From positions 25,466 through 89,465 of the forward strand of contig LVWT01000063.1 in assembly GCA_002083405.1 (NCBI GenBank): DNA of 64,000 bases, given 5' to 3'. The notes beneath the pieces are model-generated. The model had not been told where the DNA came from and searched no databases. It saw only the letters and a list, made by a program, of their open reading frames with translations. This document shows, in pieces, positions 17,315-25,763 of the stretch (positions within the stretch are counted from its first letter, which is position 1; every line of letters starts with the position of its first letter). Source of the stretch: Nitrospira sp. SG-bin2. GTDB lineage: Bacteria > Nitrospirota > Nitrospiria > Nitrospirales > Nitrospiraceae. The position numbers and the translations under genes are program-made.

Positions 17315-17758
17315 TCACTTTCTATTCGTTGAACCGACAGACAGATAGGTTCTCAGCACGTCACGCCGGGCGATGATGCCGACCAGGCGGTCCTTGGCAT
17401 CGACCACCGGCACGCGGACAAGATCGCTCGCGCGCAACACGTGCACCAACGTTCCCAAATCGGTTTCGAGACGGACGGAATAGGGATTCCCCGTCATGAC
17501 CTCCCCGGCCGTCAGGGCGCCGAGCTTCAGCCCATCGTCGATCGCCCCCAGCAAGTCGTGCTCGCTCACGATCCCGATGAGCGTTCGCGTCTTGTCGATG
17601 ACCGGGACCGCGCCGAACCCTTCGATCATCAACGATGCGATCACGTCACCCTTGGTACGAATATGGACAGACTGCACCCGTGTTTCCATCACCTCTTTGA
17701 CAGTCATCGAGACAAAATCCTGTTTCTTAACGACTCGCACCTTCTTCTTCATCGGCAT
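17315..17758 (-). CDS. CBS-domain pair protein
   Basis: A 147-aa paralogue of the next gene, with a lysine-rich N-terminus (MPMKKKVRVVKK) and two CBS motifs: TVKEVMETRVQSVHIRTKGD...AVPVIDKTRTLIGIVSEHDLL and VMTGNPYSVRLETD...RVPVVDAKDRLVGIIARRDVL. The two genes form a tight operon, and the proteins may act as a heteromeric Bateman module (inference). Confidence 0.92.
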   Translation of the reverse strand: MPMKKKVRVVKKQDFVSMTVKEVMETRVQSVHIRTKGDVIASLMIEGFGAVPVIDKTRTLIGIVSEHDLLGAIDDGLKLGALTAGEVMTGNPYSVRLETDLGTLVHVLRASDLVRVPVVDAKDRLVGIIARRDVLRTYLSVGSTNRK

Positions 17759-18120
17759 GTGTCCCCTCCTTTAACAGAATAGCCGAGCAAGACTGGCGGG
17801 ACGGGCGAGAAATGCGCGATCAGAAGCTCGAAGTTTGGAACATCCAGGCCTTCGGCCCCTAAACCCTTGTATCCCGCTGGCTCTGCCTTTCGCGCTCGTC
17901 TCGAATAAATGCTGACGCCATTCACCACAGTGGGACTTTCCGCTCTGCTGCAAAACGCCGCAGCACCGCTTTGGTTCTATGGTCGAGCTATCTCGCAACC
18001 CCTGGTAACAGGCTGATTCTTCCCTCCTTCAACCTCTCACTACAGGCATACCCAATGCAGATTGGATACCTGGGAGCACGTACGTAAATAGGCAGCCCGC
18101 TTATAAAGGAAGGACCAGCC
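17759..18120. other. Divergent intergenic region, CBS / Usp-ATPase
   Basis: 362 bases between divergent units with no convincing gene on either strand. The only clear structure is the inverted repeat at 18043-18072. Both promoters should be here. Confidence 0.5.
18043..18072. promoter_or_regulatory. Inverted repeat upstream of Usp / P-type ATPase genes
   Basis: CAGGCATACCCAAT and ATTGGATACCTG face each other across GCAG about 50 bases before the Usp ATG. The symmetry is imperfect (one mismatch and a few unpaired bases). It could be an operator or a small hairpin in the leader; no regulator can be assigned. Confidence 0.4.
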
Positions 18121-19026
18121 ATGAAAATCCTCTGCCCAGTGGATGGATCGGAATTCTCGCAATGGGCCATCGAAGCGGTGGGCGCCCTCGGACGAAATGC
18201 CCTCTCCGCTGTCACCTTGCTACACGTGGCGGACACACGGCACTTGAAGCCTGTCGGCGCACCCCACGTGGCGACCTATCGGGGCGCAAAGGCGGCACTG
18301 GATAAATCAGGCGAAGACATCCTGCGCCGTGCCGCCGGCCATGCGGAGGTGGCATTGAGTCAGTCGGCAGTGCGGCCCCGCACGGCGGTGTGCACACTGT
18401 TGCTGCACGGATCTCCTGCTTCCACCATTGCGCGGCGCGCGGCGCAAGAGCGGTCGGATCTGATCGTGCTGGGGACGCGAGGCCTGAGCGACATCAAGGG
18501 GTTTCTCCTCGGCAGCATTGCGCGGCAAGTGGCCTCACTGGCGGCCTGCCCGGTCCTCGTCGTGAAACAACCGATGAAACAGCTCCGCCGCGTGGTCCTG
18601 GCTGTCGATGATTCGAAACATTCTCGGAAAGCGGCTCGATTCCTAAGAGCGGGACTCCTTCCGGAAGACGTAACCGTCACAATCTTCTCTTCTGTGGAAT
18701 CACCGCTCACCGAACTCGCCGACAGCCACGTCTCCGAGTCGGACAGGGAAATTCTCGTGCGTCCGGCGGTCGAACGGGCCGAGCGCGTAGTGGCCGACAT
18801 GCGGGAAGACTTTTTGAAGGAAGGCTACGCGACATTCACCGACATTCAGCAGAATCATGTCGTGGGCCATATTATGAAACTGGCAGAGGACGGCCTCACC
18901 GATCTGTTGGTGGTGGGAGCGCGCGGCCTCTCCAATCAGGAGCGGCTCCAGCTCGGCAGCGTCTCCGAAAGTCTGCTGCGACATGCTCCGTGCTCGATCC
19001 TCATCGTGCGAGGCGCGCGTGCCTGA
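18121..19026 (+). CDS. Universal stress protein, tandem UspA domains
   Basis: A 301-aa protein starting MKILCPVDGSEFS. ATP-binding signatures are GTRGLSDIKGFLLGSIARQV in domain one and GARGLSNQERLQLGSVSESL in domain two, each ending CPVLVVK or CSILIVR. Its stop overlaps the GTG start of the downstream P-type ATPase (GTG at 19019, TGA at 19024-19026), so the two are co-translated. A regulatory link between Usp and pump is likely (inference). Confidence 0.93.
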   Translation: MKILCPVDGSEFSQWAIEAVGALGRNALSAVTLLHVADTRHLKPVGAPHVATYRGAKAALDKSGEDILRRAAGHAEVALSQSAVRPRTAVCTLLLHGSPASTIARRAAQERSDLIVLGTRGLSDIKGFLLGSIARQVASLAACPVLVVKQPMKQLRRVVLAVDDSKHSRKAARFLRAGLLPEDVTVTIFSSVESPLTELADSHVSESDREILVRPAVERAERVVADMREDFLKEGYATFTDIQQNHVVGHIMKLAEDGLTDLLVVGARGLSNQERLQLGSVSESLLRHAPCSILIVRGARA

Positions 19027-21820
19027 TTCTCGATACCACGACATCAACCGGCTTCCGATCGAGGAGGCACTGAAACGGCTGGAGTCCGGGAGCAGCGGCC
19101 TCTCGCCCGACGACGCACAACGGCGGCTGGCTCAGTACGGGCCAAACATCCTCGCCGGACCGAATCACTACTCGGTCCTCCGTGGACTCCTCCGTCAGTT
19201 CACTCATTTTCTCGCCATTCTCCTCTGGGTCGCAGCCGGTCTCGCCTTTGCTGCCGACTACATGAAGCCGGGCGAGGGTATGGCGACGCTAGGATGGGCG
19301 ATTCTCGGCGTCATCATCATTAATGCCGGTTTTGCCTTCTTCCAGGAATACAAGGCAGAGCGAGCCGTGCAGGCTCTCCACCGGTTATTGCCGGACAAAG
19401 CCTGGGTCACGAGAGGCGGACAATCGGTCGAAACTGTTCGGAGCGAGATTGTGCCCGGCGACGTGCTTATTTTGGAAGAAGGAGAACGGGTACCGGCCGA
19501 TGCGCGCCTCATCGAAGCCGCGGGAATGCGAGTGGACAACGCTGCCTTGACCGGCGAATCGAAACCGAAGCGCCGGACCGCCGAATCCGTGGAGGACGGA
19601 CACTGGCTGGATCACCCGAATCTCGTCTTCGCCGGCACGACCATTCTCTCCGGACACGGCCGCGCCCTGGTCTTCGCCACCGGCATGGCCTCGGAGTTCG
19701 GTAGAATCGCCGATCTCACCTCGACGGTCGAAACCGGCCCCAGCACTCTGCAGAAGGAGATCATCAAGGTCACCCGTGTTGTCGCCGCTATTTCCCTGAT
19801 GATGGGAGCCGTATTCTTCTTGATCGGATTAGGAACAGGGCTCGGCTTTTGGGTCAGCGCGATTTTTGGAATCGGCATCATTGTGGCCAACGTGCCCGAG
19901 GGCCTGCTCCCGACCGTCACCCTAGCCCTCGCCATGAGCAGCCAGCGCATGGCGAAGCGCAACGCCTTGGTCAAACACTTGCCCTCCGTCGAAACCCTCG
20001 GCTGCACGACGGTGATCTGCACCGATAAGACCGGCACCCTGACGGAAAATCGCATGAAGGTGGATCGCTTTTACGCCGATGGGCTTGTCATCGAATTGCG
20101 GGAAGGTGCTTTCGTTACCCAAGGCCGCGTGATCAGCGGGGTCGACACCGAGCGGTGGCAACCTCTCTTCGATGCGCTCCTCCATTGCCACAACGCACAG
20201 CGCATCCGGCGGCCTGATGGAGGCAGAGACTTCACCGGTGATCCCACCGAAGTCGCGCTGTTGGAATTTACCGTCGAGCATGACCTGGCCCATCGGCCAC
20301 CGTCGAGACGCATGGGAGAACTGGCCTTCGACGCCGATCGTAAACGGATGAGCACTCTGCACTGGGTGGAAGGACGGCTGGTTGCATTCACCAAAGGCGC
20401 TCCCGAATCGGTCGTGGCCCTCTGTACCAGAACCCTGATCCATGGAAACGCCGTGCCGATGACTCCCGAGGAGCGCGCGCAGGTCTTGAGCCAGAGCCGG
20501 TCGTTTGCCGAGCAGGCCTACCGTGTGCTTGCCGTGGCCATGCGTGACATAGTCCACCAACCCGAACACATCGAAGTGGAGACGGTTGAAGCGGACCTGA
20601 CGTTCCTCGGACTTGTGGCCATGATGGACCCACCCCACCGGGAAGTGCCTGAGGCAATCGCCAAATGCCGGCAAGCCGGTGTGCGTGTCATCATGATCAC
20701 CGGCGATCATCCGCTCACAGCGCTCGCCATTGCGCGCAAGATCGGCCTCGTGCCAGATCAGGTCGCACTGCAACCGGCCGAATTCGTCCCGGTGATTGAG
20801 GGATCGCAGCTGGACCAGATGAGCGACGAGCGCCTGCGGCAACTCCTGACACCGTCTCAACAGGGTGAGCCGGACCCGGTCTTTGCCCGCATGGCCCCGC
20901 GCCACAAGATGCGGGTGGTCTCCACGCTCAAACAGATGGGCGAGGTCGTCGCCGTGACCGGCGACGGGGTGAACGATGCGCCTGCGCTGAAGCAGGCGGA
21001 CATCGGTGTAGCGATGGGCATCGCCGGCACAGATGTCGCCAAGGAAATTGCCGACATTATTCTTCTCGATGATAACTTCGCGACGATTGTGAATGCCATC
21101 GAGGAGGGCCGCACGGTGTACGAGAACATTCGCAAATTCTCCACCTACATTCTCTCCAGCAACGTCCCTGAAATCATGCCGTTTCTCGGCTATGGTTTCG
21201 CCGGTATGCCGCTCGCACTCACGATCCCCCAGATCCTGGCGGTCGATCTCGGAACCGACATGATCCCGGCCATCGGGCTCGGTATCGAGCCGCCTCAAGG
21301 CGACGTGATGCACCGTCCACCTCGCCCACGAAACGAACGGCTCCTGAGCCTTCCGCTCTTGCTGCGCGCCTATTTTTTCCTCGGTATCATCGAATCTGCA
21401 GTGGCGATGGGCGGTTTCTTTCTCTATCTCTTCGCCAACGGCTGGACGTGGGGGACCCATCTGGATTGGTCCTCCCCTTTATACAGGCAGGCGACAACGG
21501 TCACTTTCGCCGGGATTGTCCTGGTACAGGTCGCGAATGTTCTTGCGTGCCGGTCCGATCGCCTCTCGGTCTTCACACTCGACTGGCGCACAAATCCACT
21601 CATGGTGTGGGGCATCGCCATTGAACTCACCATCCTCGCCCTCATCGCCTACACCCCGACAGGGAACGAGATCTTTGGAACCAGTCCGTTACCGCTGTGG
21701 ATCTTCGGACCACTCGTTCTGGGCTCACTCACACTGTTGTTGGTTGAGGAAGGCCGCAAAATTCTCGTGACCCGGTTCCTGCACAGACCAGCCCCTGGTC
21801 CCATAGCAACGGCTCATTGA
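19019..21820 (+). CDS. P-type ATPase, Na,K-ATPase-like (P2C)
   Basis: A 933-aa ten-helix cation pump. Visible: TGES in the actuator domain, phosphorylation loop CTDKTGTLT, KGAPE in the nucleotide domain, MITGDHPLTA and TGDGVNDAPALK. Membrane motifs point to the Na,K/H,K branch rather than SERCA: M4 ANVPEGLL, M5 SSNVPEIMPF and M6 VDLGTDMIPAIGLG, matching DLGTDMVPA of Na,K-ATPase. It probably exports Na+ or exchanges Na+/K+; substrate assignment is by motif only. Bacterial members have no beta subunit and none is seen here. A GTG start overlaps the Usp gene. Confidence 0.9.
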   Translation: MPDSRYHDINRLPIEEALKRLESGSSGLSPDDAQRRLAQYGPNILAGPNHYSVLRGLLRQFTHFLAILLWVAAGLAFAADYMKPGEGMATLGWAILGVIIINAGFAFFQEYKAERAVQALHRLLPDKAWVTRGGQSVETVRSEIVPGDVLILEEGERVPADARLIEAAGMRVDNAALTGESKPKRRTAESVEDGHWLDHPNLVFAGTTILSGHGRALVFATGMASEFGRIADLTSTVETGPSTLQKEIIKVTRVVAAISLMMGAVFFLIGLGTGLGFWVSAIFGIGIIVANVPEGLLPTVTLALAMSSQRMAKRNALVKHLPSVETLGCTTVICTDKTGTLTENRMKVDRFYADGLVIELREGAFVTQGRVISGVDTERWQPLFDALLHCHNAQRIRRPDGGRDFTGDPTEVALLEFTVEHDLAHRPPSRRMGELAFDADRKRMSTLHWVEGRLVAFTKGAPESVVALCTRTLIHGNAVPMTPEERAQVLSQSRSFAEQAYRVLAVAMRDIVHQPEHIEVETVEADLTFLGLVAMMDPPHREVPEAIAKCRQAGVRVIMITGDHPLTALAIARKIGLVPDQVALQPAEFVPVIEGSQLDQMSDERLRQLLTPSQQGEPDPVFARMAPRHKMRVVSTLKQMGEVVAVTGDGVNDAPALKQADIGVAMGIAGTDVAKEIADIILLDDNFATIVNAIEEGRTVYENIRKFSTYILSSNVPEIMPFLGYGFAGMPLALTIPQILAVDLGTDMIPAIGLGIEPPQGDVMHRPPRPRNERLLSLPLLLRAYFFLGIIESAVAMGGFFLYLFANGWTWGTHLDWSSPLYRQATTVTFAGIVLVQVANVLACRSDRLSVFTLDWRTNPLMVWGIAIELTILALIAYTPTGNEIFGTSPLPLWIFGPLVLGSLTLLLVEEGRKILVTRFLHRPAPGPIATAH

Positions 21821-22110
21821 CGATGCTCGGCATCATCATCGACATCGGCCCCGTCGTGGCGATGGTCAGTCTTGGCCAAAGTGCAACCGCCTCGGTGCAG
21901 GCTGAAATCTCAAGCCTCGGAACCAACGTGCTGATTATCATCCCCGAAGCAGCCACTGTCGAAGGCGTGCGCGGCGGACTCGGTTCAGTCTCCACGGTAA
22001 CCGTGGAGGATACGGAGGAGATCGAAAAGAAAGTCGCGAGCGTCGCCACTGTCATGTACGGGACGCGGTCGGTCCTTCAAGTCCTTCGGGACAACGAAGC
22101 TCAATCCGAT
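21817..22110 (+). pseudogene. MacB/FtsX-type permease fragment
   Basis: The frame TMLGIIIDIGPVVAMVSLGQ, then SVQAEISSLGTNVLIIIP, VRGGLGSVSTVTVEDTEEI and RSVLQVL matches the start of a MacB-like permease: the end of its first membrane helix and the periplasmic domain. The ATPase half, the true N-terminus and everything after about 95 residues are missing; the frame degenerates after VLQVL. It abuts the P-type ATPase stop, which suggests a deletion joined them. Confidence 0.75.
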
Positions 22111-22500
22111 CGAAATGCCACTGCTTGTCCGCGTCGATACACTCCGGGCAATGCAAGAACCTGCGCAATCCTCGTGCCATCACGCTGGCAGTCGATTCGA
22201 ACGTGATCTCGCGTGAGTCGATTGAAAGAGCGGGCATTATGAAAGTGTGCTGTCTCGGTCATCAGGAAAAATTCACCAGGCCCGGTGAACCCTCTGTTGC
22301 AAGATGCACCAGACGGATTGATACCAGCTGTTCCCGTCAGGCATGATCTCAGAAGCGACACCGGTCATCCCGGCCTCGATGAACCACGAACTGTTCATGC
22401 GGCATAACGCGAATACCGTATCCCGCGGATCGGATCGATCGGCAGCTGGTGTGGATGACGGTACGGGTATTACAGTTCGAGACAGACACCAACGGGCTAG
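22111..22500. other. Degenerate sequence between MacB remnant and repeat
   Basis: About 390 bases without a convincing intact gene. Short plus-strand pieces such as LAVDSNVISRESIERAG and MKVCCLGHQEKFTRPGEP look protein-like but are in different frames and match nothing I recognise. Probably decayed coding DNA. Confidence 0.4.
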
Positions 22501-22737
22501 GCAGGATGCTCAAAATGGCCGCTATTCTCACCCGCCCACCCCGGCGCGCCGAGACGCGCCAGGCCACGGGGCGGCCGCAGCAAGCAAAGAGGCGAGGAGG
22601 TACATACCAAGCTTCGCTTGAACCGCTCGCTTCGGTCAGATGCGAGCGGATAGGTTCTTGCCTCCGCTAGGCTCATGACGTTGAGCCTCTGCGCGATGCG
22701 AGAACGCCGCTGGCGGACTTTTTCAGCATCCTGCTGG
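22501..22737. repeat. MITE-like hairpin element, copy B
   Basis: About 235 bases with inverted ends: left GCAGGATGCTCAAAATGGCC against right GGACTTTTTCAGCATCCTGC, followed inward on the right by AGAACGCCGCTGGCGG, which is shared with copy A. Interior short palindromes include CAAGC-TTC-GCTTG and CCGCTCGC...GCGAGCGG. No ORF. It ends 13 bases before the site-2 protease ATG, so it may supply leader structure for that gene. Confidence 0.75.
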
Positions 22738-22750
22738 CGAAGGAACATCC

Positions 22751-23884
22751 ATGTTCGGCACACGCGCCACGCTGTTTGAACTGTACGGGTCTACAATCCG
22801 GATCGATCTCAACTGGATCTTTCTGGCGCCGTTTCTCACCTGGTCGCTTGCGCAGGGATACTTTCCCGAATACTACCTCGGCCTCGCCGATTCCACATAC
22901 TGGTGGATGGGGGCGTTCGGCGCGCTAGGCCTCTTCGGATCGATCGTGTTTCACGAATGGGCCCATGCACTGGTCGCCAAACATTACGGCCTGCGGATCA
23001 AGAGCATCACCCTCCTGATCTTCGGCGGTGTGGCGCAGATGGATGAAGAACCGCCCAGTCCGAAGGCGGAGTGGCTGACGGCCATGGCCGGCCCGATGTC
23101 GAGCTTTGCGTTGAGCGCCGCCTGCTATCTGGCGTTCGCGGCCGGATATCGCATCCACTTGCCGATCGTTCCGTTAGGCCTGATCGGATATCTGGCGTTT
23201 GTGAATAGCCTTCTGGGGGGATTCAATTTGATCCCGGCCTTTCCTCTGGATGGCGGGCGTGTGCTTCGCGCAGCCTTATGGCACTGGAAACAGGATCTCC
23301 ATCGGGCCACCCGCTGGGCGTCCCGCATCGGATCCTGGTTCGGCCTTGCACTGATTCTGTCGGGAATCTTCCACGTGATCACCGGCGATTTCATCATCGG
23401 TATCTGGTGGTTCGTCTTGGGTCTGTTCCTGCGGACAGCGGCCGGAACTGCGTATTATCAGGTGGTCGTGCGCGCCAAGCTCGGGGAAGCGCCGGTTCGC
23501 CGGTTCATGACGCCGAACCCGGCCACCGTCCCGTCGGACCTCGCTCTCGACGTACTGATTGAAGAACACTTCTACCGTTCACTGCACGAGATGTACCCCG
23601 TGATGGAAGACACGCGCCTGATCGGGTGTGTCTATTCCAAACAAGTCGCCGGTATCCCGCGGGATCAATGGACACAGCTCACGGTCCGAGACATCCTCAC
23701 CCCCTGTTCGGCGGAGAATACGATTGCCGCCGATACCAACGCGCTGGCCGCCCTGTCGATCATGAAACGGACCGGTACCAGCCGGCTCCTCGTGCTGGAG
23801 GACGACCGTCTTACCGGCGTGGTAACGTTGAAAGACCTGCTGAAACTGCTCGCGCTGAAATTGGATCTGGAAGGCGTGGCCTGA
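22751..23884 (+). CDS. Site-2 protease family metallopeptidase with CBS domains
   Basis: A 377-aa membrane M50 peptidase. The zinc motif HEWAH lies in a membrane helix after SIVFHEWAHALVAKHYG. The second active-site motif is NLIPAFPLDGGRVLRA (Asp ligand). The C-terminal half holds two CBS motifs (VRRFMTPNPATVPSD and VRDILTPCSAENTIAAD...SRLLVLEDDRLTGVVTLKDLL). Such enzymes cleave transmembrane regulators such as anti-sigma factors; the CBS part may gate activity by nucleotide level. AAGGA precedes the ATG. No obvious substrate gene is adjacent. Confidence 0.92.
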   Translation: MFGTRATLFELYGSTIRIDLNWIFLAPFLTWSLAQGYFPEYYLGLADSTYWWMGAFGALGLFGSIVFHEWAHALVAKHYGLRIKSITLLIFGGVAQMDEEPPSPKAEWLTAMAGPMSSFALSAACYLAFAAGYRIHLPIVPLGLIGYLAFVNSLLGGFNLIPAFPLDGGRVLRAALWHWKQDLHRATRWASRIGSWFGLALILSGIFHVITGDFIIGIWWFVLGLFLRTAAGTAYYQVVVRAKLGEAPVRRFMTPNPATVPSDLALDVLIEEHFYRSLHEMYPVMEDTRLIGCVYSKQVAGIPRDQWTQLTVRDILTPCSAENTIAADTNALAALSIMKRTGTSRLLVLEDDRLTGVVTLKDLLKLLALKLDLEGVA

Positions 23885-24027
23885 TTCGCCGTCGCGAGGA
23901 GCCTGTCCGACACCAGTCATTCTATCTATTGCGGCGTACGATCCACAGCCATTTTGACTATGGCGTACCATTTTATGTTTATGCAAAAATTCGGCTTGAA
24001 ATTGGCTCGACCCCATCGGAAAATCCC

Positions 24028-25758
24028 ATGATGGCGCACTCACCTTCCCGAAACCTCTGGCTCTTGATGGCCGTGATCGTCTTCGGACTCGCCGCCCCCT
24101 GTTTCAATGGACAGACATCGTACGCGCAAACGGCCTCCCACAGCTTGAGCCAGAGCCCTCCGCCTCAACCCTCCGGCGCGCCGGTCATCTTCGCCGACGA
24201 CACGCTGTTTGTCCTCTATGACAAAATCGGCCCCTTTACTCCGCAAGAGCGGGCTCGCGCCATCGCCGAACGACTTGCACAGTTGGCCAAGGACCCTTTC
24301 ACGAGGATCTATCCCGTCACGGTCGTCGATCAAGGAGCAACGAGCGATCTCGTGTATGACGACCTAGTCGTCATGACCGTGACGGACCGTGACGCTCAAC
24401 CTACCGGCAAGACTCGACAGGAGATGGCGGCGGAATGCGTCCAGAAAATCCAGGCGGCGCTCTCAAAATCCCGTCAGCAATCAACGTTCCACACGTTGGT
24501 CGTCGATGGGGGGTTGGCCCTGCTGGATACTGTTGTCCTCGTCGCTCTCTTAATCATTTTTCACAAGACCTTCCCGAAGATCTACAGCAAAATCGACGGC
24601 TGGCGCGGAACGGCCATTCATCCGATCAAGATTCAACGCGTTGAACTCCTCTCAGCCGACCAGATTGCGGCCGCACTCACCGGCATCGCCAAGACCGTCC
24701 GAATCGGCGCGGTCCTGATTCTGCTCTACATCTACCTCACCACCGTACTGGGCATCTTCCCTTGGACCCGCGGCATCTCGATGACACTGCTCGAGGCCGT
24801 CCTTACCACCCTGCGGGCTATCGGCGAGGCATTCGCGTTCTATATCCCCAATATCGTGTCGATCGCCATCATCATTGTGGTCGCCCGCTATATTCTCAAG
24901 GTCATTTCGCTTGTCTTTGTGGGAATCGGCAAGGGGGCGATCCGGTTCGCAGGGTTCCATCCGGAATGGGCCGAGCCGACCTACAAGATCGTTCGTTTTC
25001 TCGTCATCGTCTTCACCACGATTGCGATTTTCCCCTACATCCCCGGCTCTCAATCGGAAGGCTTTCGCGGTATCTCCGTCTTCCTGGGACTCCTCATCTC
25101 ATTGGGATCGGCCGCCGCGATCGGGAATATCATCGCCGGTGTCGTGCTGACCTACATGCGCCCCTTCCGCGTTGGCGACCGAGTCAAAATCACCGAGACC
25201 ACCGGCGATGTGGTGGAGAAAACACTCCTCGTCACACGCGTCCGCACGATCAAGAATGTCGATGTGACCATTCCTAATGCCATGGTTCTCGCCAGTCACC
25301 TTATCAATTTCAGCGCATGCGCGCGAAACCAGGGTCTGATTCTCCACACGAGCGTGACAATCGGCTACGATACCCCCTGGCGGAAAGTTCACGAGTTGTT
25401 GATCGCAGCCGCTCGAGGGACGACCTACATTCTGCCAACACCGGAGCCCTTCGTGCTGCAAACCAGTTTGAACGATTTCTACGTGACATACGAACTCAAC
25501 GCCTACACTGATCAGCCGAACCTCATGGCAACGATTTATGCGGAGCTGCATCAGCATATCCAAGACACGTTTAACGAGGCCGGCGTGGAAATCATGTCGC
25601 CGCACTACACTCAGTTGCGCGACGGCAATAAGACGGCCATTCCCGACCAATACTTACCGAAGGCGTATCGCCCATCCGGCATTCGGATCTCCCCTCTCGA
25701 TCAATGGACGACGCAGCCCGGTAACGACAACGCCACAAGGGGTGAGGCGAAGCCTTAA
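24028..25758 (+). CDS. Mechanosensitive channel, MscS family (large)
   Basis: A 576-aa protein with a signal segment (about 8-36), a soluble N-terminal domain with VIFADDTLFVLYDKIGPFTP, and several membrane helices. The MscS pore/beta region is LGLLISLGSAAAIGNIIAGV, RVGDRVKITETTGDVVEKTL, VTIPNAMVLASHLINFS. The glycine/alanine-rich helix is the TM3 pore. It releases solutes on hypo-osmotic shock. The start at 24028 gives the signal peptide; the frame is open further upstream but overlaps the protease gene. Confidence 0.9.
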   Translation: MMAHSPSRNLWLLMAVIVFGLAAPCFNGQTSYAQTASHSLSQSPPPQPSGAPVIFADDTLFVLYDKIGPFTPQERARAIAERLAQLAKDPFTRIYPVTVVDQGATSDLVYDDLVVMTVTDRDAQPTGKTRQEMAAECVQKIQAALSKSRQQSTFHTLVVDGGLALLDTVVLVALLIIFHKTFPKIYSKIDGWRGTAIHPIKIQRVELLSADQIAAALTGIAKTVRIGAVLILLYIYLTTVLGIFPWTRGISMTLLEAVLTTLRAIGEAFAFYIPNIVSIAIIIVVARYILKVISLVFVGIGKGAIRFAGFHPEWAEPTYKIVRFLVIVFTTIAIFPYIPGSQSEGFRGISVFLGLLISLGSAAAIGNIIAGVVLTYMRPFRVGDRVKITETTGDVVEKTLLVTRVRTIKNVDVTIPNAMVLASHLINFSACARNQGLILHTSVTIGYDTPWRKVHELLIAAARGTTYILPTPEPFVLQTSLNDFYVTYELNAYTDQPNLMATIYAELHQHIQDTFNEAGVEIMSPHYTQLRDGNKTAIPDQYLPKAYRPSGIRISPLDQWTTQPGNDNATRGEAKP

Positions 25759-25763
25759 CCCTC

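Noticed and set aside
19922..21460. 512-codon minus-strand open frame
   Set aside because: Antisense to the P2C ATPase; no recognisable protein features.
23626..24027. Extended N-terminus for the large MscS gene
   Set aside because: The upstream frame overlaps the protease's CBS region and lacks coding character; the start at 24028 gives a proper signal peptide.
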